Positions 13,901 to 25,160 of a stretch of DNA of 64,000 bases are shown here, piece by piece. The position numbers and the translations under genes were made by a program. Every line of letters starts with the position of its first letter. Position 1 is the stretch's first letter. This stretch comes from Arthonia radiata. Its lineage: Eukaryota; Ascomycota; Arthoniomycetes; Arthoniales; Arthoniaceae. The notes beneath the pieces were generated by a model, which was not told the DNA's origin, searched no databases, and saw only the letters and a program-made list of their open reading frames with translations. The stretch spans positions 310,001 to 374,000 of the forward strand of contig PSQN01000003.1 of the NCBI GenBank assembly GCA_002989075.1. Reading direction: 5' to 3'.

Positions 13901-16869
13901 GCAAAGCCCAATAAAAAGCTTTTAAAGCGCTAAAGCAAGCCTTTATAAATATACTAGTGCTAACGCACTTTAACTCGGTACTATCGATCGTTTTAATAAC
14001 TAACGCATTAGACTTTATAATAGTAGGCATCTTACTTTAGCTAAGGGGAGATAGCCGATTACTATTGCCGTTAAACATTAACTTAGGCTTGCCTACACTA
14101 GATATAGCAGACACCGCCCAGACTAGTACTAATAACAAGGCGGACACATACCTGCATCCGGTAGCGTTCTTTTTAAAGAAATTTATAGACGCTAAGCTAA
14201 GATATAATACTTATAATAAAGAGCTTATAGCAATATAGACTAGCTTTAAGTACTGGCGCTATTACCTTATTAATGTACAGTACTTAGTAAAGGTCGTAAC
14301 AGACTACAATAATCTGCGGTATTTTATAACAACAAAAGTATTGTCTCGCCGATAGGCGCGCTAGGTAGAAGACCTGTTAGCATTTAACTTTAAAATACTA
14401 TACCGTATAAGTAGCAAGAACCTAGCAGACGCGCCGTCGCGCCGTCCAGATTACAAGAATTTGCGTGGAGCAAAGGAAGACAACGCTAACGAAATGTTGC
14501 CGAGCCTGTAGTAGAAGCTTAGGAGAGGTGCTGCTTTGCCTAGTGCTGGGGAAGAGCCCCCTAGCCTAGAAGAAGGTATAATTGCTGCCTTAATTACATT
14601 GCTTAAAAATTAGTTTAAATACTGTCAGCGGTTTAGCTACCGACCTAAAACTCCGAACGCGACTGTAGCCCAAATCGGGGGCAGATTAGAGTTAGATACA
14701 GACCTTATGCAGGACGCCTAGGAGCGAGAAACGCGTCTGTCTTCCCCTACTGATGTAGAGCCTTTTCCGGTAGCTCTCGTATTACGAGTTAAGGTAGTTG
14801 CAGCTACTGCTCTCAAAACAGCTTACAATAATACTCCTCGGGGTCTCGCGACCTTAATCCTCGAAGCTTAGTAGAGGAACGCCTTTATAAAGTAGAAAGT
14901 ATCGAAGTTAAAATTATTGGCTGAGACTAAAAGTCAGCAAAGTAATAAAACGGCAATAAATCGCCGTTAAGCCGGTACGAGAAAGCGCCGTACGAGTCGA
15001 ATCGACTTAGATGCCCCGACAGGGCCCGACTTAAACTCCGAGTCTCTAAAGCACGCAGAATAGTTAGTCGACAGCTACAGGTTGTTGCGCTAAGGTAGTA
15101 AAATCTAGATATTAGAATGCCCTGCGTTAAAGCTTAAAATTATAAGCAGAAATTATAATAATAAGCTTACTGACCACTTTAAGGTCGAAAAAACCCTTAA
15201 AATTCTAAAACGTAAATATACGTAGGAAAAGATAATAACGTATATTAAGAACTTTATTGCTAAATATAATATATACTAACAGACAGCCGTAAAGAGGCAT
15301 AAGCTATACAGCAAAATAGCGGCAATGTCGGTTCCGATTGGCCTCTTTAAGGACCTATTCTTAGACTTTATTGTCAAACTACTAATAATTCTTTTAAAGA
15401 ACGGGAACATTGTTGATTCAATCTTTGTAGTCGTAGACCGCTTCTCTAAGTTTGTAACCTATATTCTAGTTAGTAAAACTATAGATGCTATAGAGCTAGC
15501 AGAAGTGCTTTACAAACACTAGGCGAAAACATCGAGATTCCCGAGAAGCCTCTTGTCTGACAGAGGATCTGTGTTTACTAGCTTATATTGGAGCACCTTC
15601 TGCCAGCATTTAGCCGTAAAACGAAGGTTAAGCACAGCGTTTTACCCTCAAACTGATGGCCAAACCGAGCGCCAAAACCAGGAGCTTGAAAACTACCTGC
15701 GTATTTACATCTCTTGGGATTAAGATAACTAGCATAAGTATCTAAAAGAAGCTACTTTTGCGTACAATTCAAAAGTTTATTTATTAACGAAAATTTTGCC
15801 GATTGAATACGCGTTCGGTCGCGTTGCAGACGTACTAGACGGCGCGCCGCCGCTAGATCGGTACTATACCGTAGTCAAGCCGGACGACCTTCCTGTCGGC
15901 GAGGACACCTCCCGTTAAGGGGAGAGGCAGCCTAGACTAGAACATCCTATAGCAGTTAAGTATATAGAAGAACGCCTTCTCTGCTAACAAAAAATAAAGT
16001 AGCAGCTAGAGAAAGCTTAGCGTCTACAGACAGAATGGTACAACACTAAGTACACACCAAAACACTATGCAGTGGGTAACTTAGTGCTGCTGTCGTTAAA
16101 GAACCTTAAAATAAAGAGGTCAATAAAGAAGCTCGACGATCGAAGCTTAGGACCATTTAGAATCCTTAAGAAAGTAGGTAAACAAGCTTACTAGCTGGCA
16201 CTATCAAACTCCTACCGCATCTACTCTATCTTCTACGTGTCCTTACTAGAGCCATATCGCCGTCGGCCTGGCACGGAACCGCCTGGTCCGGTTAAAGTCG
16301 ATAGTAGTAAAGAATAGCTCGTTGAGGCGATTTGCTTTAAGGTTAAGAATAAAGACTAGTATTAGATTAAGTGGCAGGGGTAGTTAAAGGCAAATAACAC
16401 GATAGAGCCGCGGGCATATCTTAAAGACTCTAACGCCCTTAAGAAATTTAAGAAGCGTAAAGACGCTGAGCCAAGAGGCAAGCGTCTGAGACGAACTAGG
16501 CAACGCGGATAAGAAAGGGCTACAAGCCTACGCGATTAGCTTACAATGTAACGCCGAATAGAAGGTAGAATACCTCGAGTACAGTTTAGAACATAGAATT
16601 GGTATAGTATTAAACTCTAAGACTATTTATATATAATTGTGAAGCTCAAGCTATAAGAAAGCTAAAATAAGACTTGTACAGAAAGAAATGCAGAACAATT
16701 CCGATAAGCCAAGGAAAACCACTCACACAGACCAAACCCCAGCCAAACAAAAGGCAGAAAACCACAAAAAGACTACCCGAACTGGCACCGAAGTTAGTAC
16801 AGATCGGCGGTATAATACTGTTTAACCCAGCCGCAACTACCGTTAACGCGGTCCCGAATCTAATCAATT

Positions 16870-17888
16870 AGACCTACCATAGCTAGCTCGTAAGGAGCCT
16901 TATTCGTAGGCGGCTAAGGGCCGTACAACCCTATACTAGAATCGAAGCTCTGGCGTAGCGCCTTGATGCGCTCAAAATCGTCAGTATCGGCCTGCTCGAC
17001 CGACTTGGTGCCCAGACCGCGCTGCCAGGCCTGCAGCTAAACGCAAAAGGCGCGAAGCAGAGTAAGATAGTCGTTGCGGAAAGACTCTTCGTTATTCTAG
17101 ACGTCCTCGCTAGAGGTCAAGAAGAAGTTAGCGCGCACGAGGAGGTTGCAGGCACGTCTCTACCGAGCGGGGACCTAGCACATGTCAATATGGGGTCAAT
17201 TAGTACCTAAGACGGGGGAGTATTAGACTTACTATCTTATACTTATCTTCTAACCTCCCAACACTAGCATAGCGAGCATACTTGACGTACTACCCCTTGG
17301 GCCACTCGCAGGTCTAGTCCTCGTAATACTTAAAATCGGAGTTTGCGGAAGGACCACTACGTACAGCTATATCGCCAAACAAGGCCTTTATGCAACGACA
17401 GCATATTAGGACGTAAGCCTCTAGCTGAGGCTAAATTAACGTAGGCACGGCGCGAAAAGCGGGATTCGAGGAGGCAGACCGGCGAGACTTTGTAGGCGAC
17501 TCGGGCTCATAAGCAGTGCCGCGGTAATAAAGAGAACGGACAATCTTGTTATCGTCGGAGTCGTCTTTATAGACGTAACGCTTTCAACGAGCTAGAATAC
17601 TAATAGTCAGACTAGAACAAAGCAATAAGAGATAGGAGACTTACAAAGAGTCGTAGGAGTTAAAGATACGCTACCTAGTTCGGGAGAGCGTAGAACAGAA
17701 GAAGCCGCAGATAATTTAGGAATTAGTAAAGCAACCTTAAGAGCTTTTTTCTTGCGAGCGTTACAAAGAAGAGCTTTAGGATCAACAGCGGCTTTAGGGT
17801 CCTTAATACCGCGAGTTGAGCGGCGAGTTGGCGCTTTAGGAGAGCTCGCTCCAGCAGCGGGTTTGTTGACGGGGTTGAAACCCGACAT
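16870..17888 (-). other. Antisense accessory ORF region inside element C (fossil)
   Basis: Opposite to gag-pol, a coding-like stretch begins with an ATG at 17888 (MSGFNPVNK...). Its N-terminus is basic and rich in Ser, Pro, Lys and Arg (SSPKAPTRRSTRG at about residues 15-27). Further along the minus strand come acidic and Ser-rich segments and a cluster of cysteines around 17290-17400. It lies between the chromodomain end and the 3' LTR, where standard Gypsy elements have only untranslated sequence. It is broken. No family was recognised. It may be a captured host gene or an element-specific accessory gene. Confidence 0.5.
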
Positions 17889-18497
17889 AGTAGAGATTGT
17901 AAAGGCGAATTAGAGGCAATCTGACACTAGATTAGCTACGAACTTATTACCCAAGAAGAGAAGTAAAGGCCTACCAGAGAAGAGAAGCTTGCAGGCTAAG
18001 CAGAAGAGTATAATAATGTTAAAGAAAGAAAGAGAAAGTTTAAAAGAGCAAGAGCCTTATTTTATGCCTATCGTCAGGTACCGATAACAAAGCTTCCGCC
18101 TACAGGTACGGATTTAGGAGCAAAGAAGCCCATTTACGTAGGTTGCTACTGCCTACAGGGGCAATTAATCGGCAAAAGCGTGTATAAGAGTATACAAAAG
18201 AACGCAAAATTAAGTAAAAATAATACAAAACCTCACTACCGAGCTTATAACTCAGACTTAAGAGCTTTAAATTAAAAATGAAGCTCAGCACTATAACTTG
18301 GTGCTACAGAAAACTAGTACTAAACGACGCGCAGGATAATAGTAAGCAACATTACTCTTTTCCTGACTAAACGTAAACATAAGCCAGCGGGTTTTTAACG
18401 AGGTTGTTGCTCTGCGTAAGACGATAAATAAAAGGTGCGATAGAGATAGCGGATTGCACCCAGATCGAGGGCGATCCTCCTTAAGGGGGAAGGCAGT

Positions 18498-18693
18498 TAT
18501 GATGTATAAACGTCTCGATAGCGAATTGGAACGGAATGTTGCCTATTTAGGAAGGCTGCGATCCTTGGAGGATATCTTTCCTCCAGTGGACGCATCCCTT
18601 TCTAGTCTCCTCAATAATTAGCTTAAACACTAGTAGGGCCTATCTGGGCCCTTTTTGCCACCTAACTGCTCCCTGCCCTACACCTAGATCACA
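18498..18693 (+). repeat. 3' LTR of element C (196 bp)
   Basis: It lies after a purine-rich tract (18483-18496) and ends TAGATCACA, followed by the GTATA target duplication. It pairs with the LTR at 10737-10932. Confidence 0.9.
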
Positions 18694-20158
18694 GTATATA
18701 TTAACTACTAGTAGAACGACTAGGTATAATTACTACTAGTAGCGTAAGTAGCGCACAACGATACAAAGAACAATATAACTAAGATAACTCTGTTCTACGC
18801 CTTATATAGCTATTACCCTCTTTAGAGAAGACAACTACAAAATACTATAGAGAACAAATTAGCTATACGAATAGCTATAAACATAAAATACCTATACAGG
18901 TAGTTAAAGTCTAACAGCGAGTTTATTATAGAACGAACAAAAAAATAGTATAACAAGTTAAGAATAACCCTAAACACAGGCATAAAAGAGAGGGGAAGAG
19001 CTTACTTACTTATAAGAAACTTAAAAACTATTAAACTAAGCAAAAAACTTAACTATACTAAGACAAAACCGTTTAAAATCTTATAGCAATTGAGACCCGT
19101 AATATTTAAACTTAAACTCTTAAAGACAATAAGAATATATCCTATATTCTACGTAGCGCTGTTAAAACTAGCCTACTTTTAAAAAGTAGAACAATCTAGC
19201 CTAAAAATCCTTTCTAACGACCAAGAACCTAAGTATAAGGTTAAAATAATTTAAGCTTATAGACAATACCAAGGCAAACGATAGTACCTTATAAAGTAGA
19301 AAGGATATTCCGAACATAAAAATTAATAGGAACCGGAATAAAACCTAATTAACTATAAAGACACTATTTAACGATATTAGAACTAGAATATTAATTAGTT
19401 GTAGTAGCACTAATACCCTAATTTACTATCTAGTGTACCTCGCTGGCACCTAAATTATTCTTAAATGAACTAGTTTACTACGTTATAGAACTACTATCTA
19501 ACACTAAATAGGGGTTACTCTGAAAGTTAATAAATAACCCGCTCGGACATTTAAATATATTACTACTAGCTATTAATATAGCAAACTCCTCTTGCTTTAA
19601 CAACTTATTCCGAGCTAACTTCGCTACTACCCGCGTACAAGTCTTCTTAACCTCCTCTTTTAACTTCTAGACCTTAAATCGGTTACGCTGTATAGCCGCA
19701 ACTAACGCTGCTACCTAAGCCTTTAATACACATAATTAGCTCTTTGTGCGCTAAAGGGCAGCCGACTAAGAAGAATATTAAGAATAAACTAAACGCGCTA
19801 TAATTAAGTTAGTTCTAGTTACTACAAAAGGACACTAACAAGGTATACTATCTATTATTAATATCCGTAAATTATAACTCTTCTTATCTCGAGTATACAC
19901 CGAACACGTCGCCTTCCTAGACTAAACTACACATCTTTCCTTAGTCGATATACATTTAGAACAAGAAGGTATTTCGATATTGTAGACTTTAATCAATAGG
20001 TATTAGCTATACTTTTTATTAAGACCCGTAGCAATAGACTTTATACAAAGTATAACGACTTACAGATTAGTTACGAAAGAAAGGAACGAAACGCAACTTA
20101 TAGGTATTTAAAAGGCTAAGGATCAATTAAGAACAATTTAACTAAAAGAGGAGGAATT

Positions 20159-20631
20159 GTATTACGGGTACCAGTCTTAGACGGCTTAGCGCATATCTAA
20201 GCATTAATTACCGCCAGTTATCTTAGCTCTACTAGTACTATTCCCGACTAAGCCTATAAACCCGCCGTAAGCATTATCGAACAAGACGGCTATAAAGGCC
20301 TATATTCCCTATAAACCCGATATAGGTATTGTCGGGTTAGTGAACACAAAGGAACTCCCCCTGTATACCTTAGACTATATAGCTAAACTAATGACTAACC
20401 TTTAAATAGACTTTAGTCTATTAACTTAATATCTAAATACAAGTTTCTTAACTATATTCAGGTAACGTACTTTACCTTCTATTTACTTTAGTTAAGCCCC
20501 TCTTACCTTTAGTAATCTATCTCGTCTCTCCTGCCTTTTAGTCTCTAGTATACGAGATACCCACTACCAAGGTCGATAAGCACACAAGGCAAGTGAGCCT
20601 TAGTTCGGTTCTCCTAGCGACCGGCGTTACA
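20159..20631 (+). repeat. LTR, U3 type 1 (3' end of copy B)
   Basis: This 473-bp LTR starts TGTATTACGGG after the purine tract AAAAGAGGAGGAATT and ends GCGTTACA. It is collinear with the LTR at 391-862. Confidence 0.88.
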
Positions 20632-22200
20632 CCCGGTATTTCTAAGGATTAGCCTTAAAAAGCCGCTATCGAAATATAAAATCGTTCTTTACTAACTTTA
20701 AGAGCTATTATTAATTAGTTAAATTAATCTACTCGTTATCTTAGCTCGATTGCTCGCTATTAGTATCGCTTAGAGTATCTTAAAAGACCTTAATAGCTAG
20801 ACTTAACTGGCCGCATTACTGCTTGCAGGGTTTTATTAACTTCCGCCGCTGCTATTTATTAAGGTCTTTAAGCCGCGGTTTAACTAACTTAGCCTTAGCA
20901 ACTATATAAAAGTAGCCTGTACGCTCGTTACAATCTATCCGACTAAGCTTCTACTAAATATTAACTAGACTGTCTCGTCTAACTTAGAAAATATAGTTAA
21001 TGTTACGAGAATTAACGCTAAAGCTAAATATAATCGTTATACAGATTATTAAGTATTAATTGCTGTTAAATGCGGTTAAAATAGCCTTCCGCGTATTGTC
21101 CTGTAGTTAGCCGTAATATAGCCGGACAATACTACTTATTAACTAAACTAGCAATCTAAGCTATATTAACTACGCTTAGATTTAAGTAATAAGAACAATA
21201 ACTTCTAATACCTTCTATATATAAATAATTATCTTTAATAGCTGCTTGTTAGCTCGTTGTTAAGCTATATTGTATAGTAGTTAAATAACGCGCCGCTAAA
21301 TAGTTAAAAGGCTTATATTAGGCTCTCTCTTAAAGAATAGGTTAATATTACTTAAATTAATTAACGTTCGAATAGTATATATACTGTTCTTAAACATAAG
21401 CTTAGGCTTTAACTTATAAAACATTAAAATTAGAAGTATAGTTATAGTTATAGTTATAAAGAGAACAACGTAGTCTAGCAACAAACGTTAAAGCGTACTA
21501 AGTTTAAGAAACTTAAGATAAAAGGACTCTTTTTATTTACTATAAATATACAGTTCGTTAATAGTAAGAAGGTAGACAGCTTTATAGAAAGAAGGCTGCT
21601 TAATTATATCTTAAAAGAAGATATTACTTAATACAATTTTAGAACTAAGCTATACGTATATATACTCTTTATCTATAATCTATTAACAGCTCTTTTCGCT
21701 GTTAGTTAAACTATTTAATATAAATAGCCGTACCTCTTAAAGCTGCTATATCGCCTTACACTAATTATTCTTAATTACCTTTAAGAAGCTAATAATTAGT
21801 ATAATGCTTAAGTTTAGTACGTAAAGTAGACTAAATACTTAAAAGATAAGTGTCTTCTTAAACCTACATTTTGTGACCAATATAACGTCTTGCTAGGCTT
21901 TTAATGCCTCTAGAGCTTTAAGCTGCTTAACTCTTACCTATTAAATATTAAACAGCTGTTTAATTAACTGTACGAAGGCAGAAGACGGGCGGGTTAGTTA
22001 AATAGTATTGGTAGCAGACGCTATATTAGCGTCCTTAACGTACATACGCGTTGCTGCACGCGACTGAGGCAGTTCTTGAGCCTTTTTGGTCGGAATTTTT
22101 GTACGCTTAGAAACGCGAGGCATTGTTAACTTAGTTGACACGCTTTTTTGATCAAATTTTAACGATTAGAATAACGTTTGGTTGATGAGACTAAAAAAGC
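20632..22200. mobile_element. Unclassified RIP-decayed repeat-like segment
   Basis: This is strongly AT-rich, TpA-rich sequence right of the last LTR, ending where base composition turns normal at about 22,200. Long coding-like stretches can be sensed on both strands, and stops are almost only TAA/TAG, as expected when RIP acts on CAA/CAG. A minus-strand start MPRVSKRTK lies near 22122. No transposase, reverse transcriptase or other family motif could be recognised. A short near-identical motif occurs at both ends (20654-20671 and 22190-22208). Confidence 0.45.
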
Positions 22201-25160
22201 TGCTATCGGGCCTCAGACCCTTCAGACGTCTACTTCCTAAAGGGGAATAGCGTGGTAAACACGCACGGGCGCCCAAGGGTCTGAGCGGGCTGAGACTAAG
22301 GAGATAATGCACCATCGAGCTAGCTGCAAGAGGACATCGGCCGAGAGAGGGACTCAGCCCACCGGAGTTCCTCCGACAACGGATGTCCCGATGGGAACGG
22401 GCAAGTCCAGACGAGATGTGCCAAGGAGACGCTAATGCAGGATAAGGTTCGGCGTGGAATTAAGCTTAATCTCGCGGAGGGCAACTGTTCCCGGGTCTCT
22501 CACTTGGTGGCTGTCTCCGCTTTCTCGCTTGTCTGTCTTATTGAAACGCACCATCAAACTTGACACTCATTCACACTTGATGGTCCAGAGAAATGTCACA
22601 CACGGTTGGGGACAAGATGGAGGAAAGGGGCCGCGATGGGTCAAATGAAACTCGAGACGATCAACGGGCTGAGCGATGCTAAGCCTCCAGCTCCAGTATC
22701 GAACACTCCCAGCAACAAGGCCCGCCGTTAATACGCGTCTGCGTTCACACATTGGCCAAGCAGATCTCTCGAGACAAGCTCCCCGGCGCCGGAGTAGGGT
22801 GCTGCACCAGTCAATGAGAGCAGCGACGCCGAGCGCGCGAAGAGTTGCAACTTGTGAGGCACGAGGGATCGCACTCGCATCTCACGTAATGAGAAGCTTG
22901 CCGGCGATAACCGGACGCCTCTCATTTGACAGCTGCGTGGTGGAGAGCAACGTTAAAAGCTTGGCCGCGATAAGGTTGTTTCTGCATTGGAAGGAAACCC
23001 ACTCTCTCTCGAATCTGCTTCTCTTTCGAGTCACAGTGGGCACTGGACAGCGCCGAGTCCGTGCGCCGGCTGTGGAAGCGATGTGCGGAATGGGATGGGA
23101 TAGGGTTTCAGGTGTGGGTTTGTGGATGTTCTTTGCTATGTAGTTTAAACACCAAGTAATGCTCTTCTGTCGACGTCGCATCAGTCTCACTCCTGACAGG
23201 ACTTGGTCATTCCTGTCTGAGGCAGCGGTAGCTCTTATTGATTGCGACGGCGCCATTCCTCTTCCTCTCCCCACGCGTCATTCTACATCCTGGTCGCTCA
23301 ATCCCACATCCCGACGATCGGTTACCTGCTGTCCACCCTTGTCTCCTTCCCTCTGCCTGGTCGAATCCGCCCCTCCTCAATCATAATTTCGATTCAATAT
23401 TCTGTCAACATAATCACGGCCGAAACGCAGTCGCAGATTGCTCCTCCCATCGCGCGCGCATCTCACACCCACGCATCGCACCCGCCCTGTCACAGATCCC
23501 AGCAGCAGCTCCCCCGCGAGCTTCGACCACTACAACACGAATCGCATAAGCATTTGGATTCAAGCTTATCATCCTACGCTGCAGCACGGAGTACCTCCTC
23601 CCAACAGCGGTGCTGACCCTGGCAGCGGACGTCACCGTGACGACTTGGCATTGTTGTCCGTTACGACATTGGACAGCCAGATCAGCTACAACACGGTACA
23701 TCGCACTCATTTGACAACCTCCGCAATCTCACCCAGTATCCAAGATCATCTGCCGCGCTTCTAGAACGCAACCCCTGCTCCTTCCTCCGGCAGCGCGCCA
23801 ATCAGCCTCACCCTCCCAACGCCAACGATCCGCAACGGTGGAAGATCAGGATCAAGGATTGTTCCAGCGCGCGGATCACGCTCAGAAAAGCGATCAATAA
23901 TATTGGCCCCCCTGGTCAGCAATAACACACGCTCGCGAAAAGGGTGCAATCACAGGCGATTGCGACGCCCGAGTAATACGGAAGAGACAGCAGCCGGGAC
24001 AAGGGTCGCGTCACTGCAGCGTCAGCGTCCAAATCCGCAGACCGGTCAAGACTCCGAACAATCTCACGCTGCGTGTCAGGACCTTGGATTAAGGTTAAAA
24101 TCTGGGTTTGCCTGAATTGCTGCAAGCTTTGGGCGCATTCGGTGGATTCTCCGAACAAGTAACGGGTATCCTGACAGCTGCCACCCATCGCGCTACGACT
24201 TCCTACAGCTGTCAACCGTAAGTATACACATTGACTGATGCCCGGACTGCAGCGAACAATTCAGTTCTACAAGCGCAAGTCCAGCAGGTAGCGCATCTGG
24301 CTGACTGCGCGGTTGCAGTAGCCTCCAGTAGCGAGGAGCAGCAGCGCCCCCATCATCTGCCAGGCAACGCGATTCGCACCCTCCCCTGCAATCGCTGCAG
24401 ACCGCCGTGTCCCGCTTGGGATTTACGGTCTAAGCTTAAACTTGCTTCCTGCAGGCTGCCAGCGACACAATTGTCCGTCCGCGTCCAATCGCGGAGTGAC
24501 TCCTCAATCAAGTTTGACGGGCTCCCTCCAACTTTTCTAGGCTGGCACTCAGGCTGTCAATTGATTATCCTTTGACTTCACAGTACAGCCGCACGAGTGC
24601 AACGGCTATCGTGACAGCTGTGTCGATCGCATGCTGAGCAAACCAGCAGCTGCGCCGATCATCTCTGAGACACGCGAGACTTCTCCAGATTTGCCCGAAC
24701 CACCACGCTGGAACCAGTATCGCAACAGCCTTCCGTCCTTGTTCAATCAAACCTTTTCACTCCCATTATTAACAACACAACGGCCGGAGAGATTGCGTCT
24801 GCGACATTTAATCAAGTCCCCCGACATTCACCCAGCATTGCCAAGGCGATCCTGCTGAATAAAGGCCAACACTATCCTCTTAATCCCTGCCAACATTCCA
24901 CGCGGGGCGCGCTCACGACTCAGGCCATCGTCTGCCGAGGGCCAAGCATTGATCGATTCAGTCCGCAGTCGTCCCACCTCAAACCTTCCATTGCTCTGGG
25001 TCGGGGATTTTCCTTACTGAAGAGATCCGCCGTCGGCTTCCTGTCCGTACGTCCGTGGAGATCTCTTCTCTTCTTGTAACGTTTCGGAGCGTTTGTACCT
25101 GTTGTTTGTCTGTTACACAAACGCCTCTTTCCGCATACCTACCTTAACTTCCGACCCCAC
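22201..25160. other. Gene-poor 3-kb stretch, probable long upstream/leader region of the WOPR gene
   Basis: Base composition is normal, with many short overlapping reading frames on both strands and none with recognisable protein features. From about 23200 the plus strand is C/T-rich, typical of fungal promoters and leaders, and this continues to the WOPR start at 25161. Regulators of this family often have long upstream regions, so much of this stretch may be promoter and 5' UTR. That is inference. Confidence 0.4.

Larger units (their letters stand above)
10737..18693 (+). mobile_element. Nested Ty3/Gypsy chromovirus fossil (element C), both LTRs and target duplication present
   Basis: This is a full-length but broken element of a second Gypsy family. 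Parts, approximately: 5' LTR 10737-10932, gag 11071-12000 with a zinc-knuckle region near 12247-12300, protease around the DSGTE motif at 12470, reverse transcriptase 13000-13660, RNase H 13970-14460, integrase 15170-15760, chromodomain 16310-16450, an antisense ORF region 16870-17888, a purine tract 18483-18496 and 3' LTR 18498-18693. It is visibly more GC-rich and less decayed than copies A and B, as expected for a younger insertion. The LTRs differ at about 15 of 196 positions, all transitions, so RIP rather than time alone probably made the differences and an LTR-based age would be inflated. Confidence 0.92.
10732..18698. other. 5-bp target-site duplication GTATA flanking the nested element
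   Basis: GTATA lies at 10732-10736 directly before the 5' LTR and again at 18694-18698 directly after the 3' LTR. Copy A has the uninterrupted equivalent near 5791-5805, which confirms the insertion point. Confidence 0.92.
7702..20631 (+). mobile_element. Ty3/Gypsy chromovirus fossil, 5'-truncated copy (B), split by nested element
   Basis: Copy B is collinear with copy A from A's position 2766 onward, so it lacks a 5' LTR of its own and the gag region. Parts, approximately: protease 7990-8260, reverse transcriptase 8700-9440, RNase H 9500-9920, integrase 10160-10736 resuming at 18699-18880, chromodomain 19220-19375 and 3' LTR 20159-20631. Another Gypsy element (10737-18693) interrupts the integrase region. 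From about 19440 to the LTR its 3' untranslated part differs from that of copy A. It is heavily decayed with an RIP-like bias and clearly non-functional. Confidence 0.88.

Noticed and set aside
22676-23143. 155-codon plus-strand frame near the transposon boundary
   Set aside because: No motif, poor composition, overlapped by an equally long minus-strand frame; chance in GC-balanced DNA.
24218-24252. Possible 35-nt leader intron (GTAAGT...GCAG) upstream of the WOPR gene
   Set aside because: Too short for fungal introns; a longer intron from the same donor is possible but no acceptor stands out.
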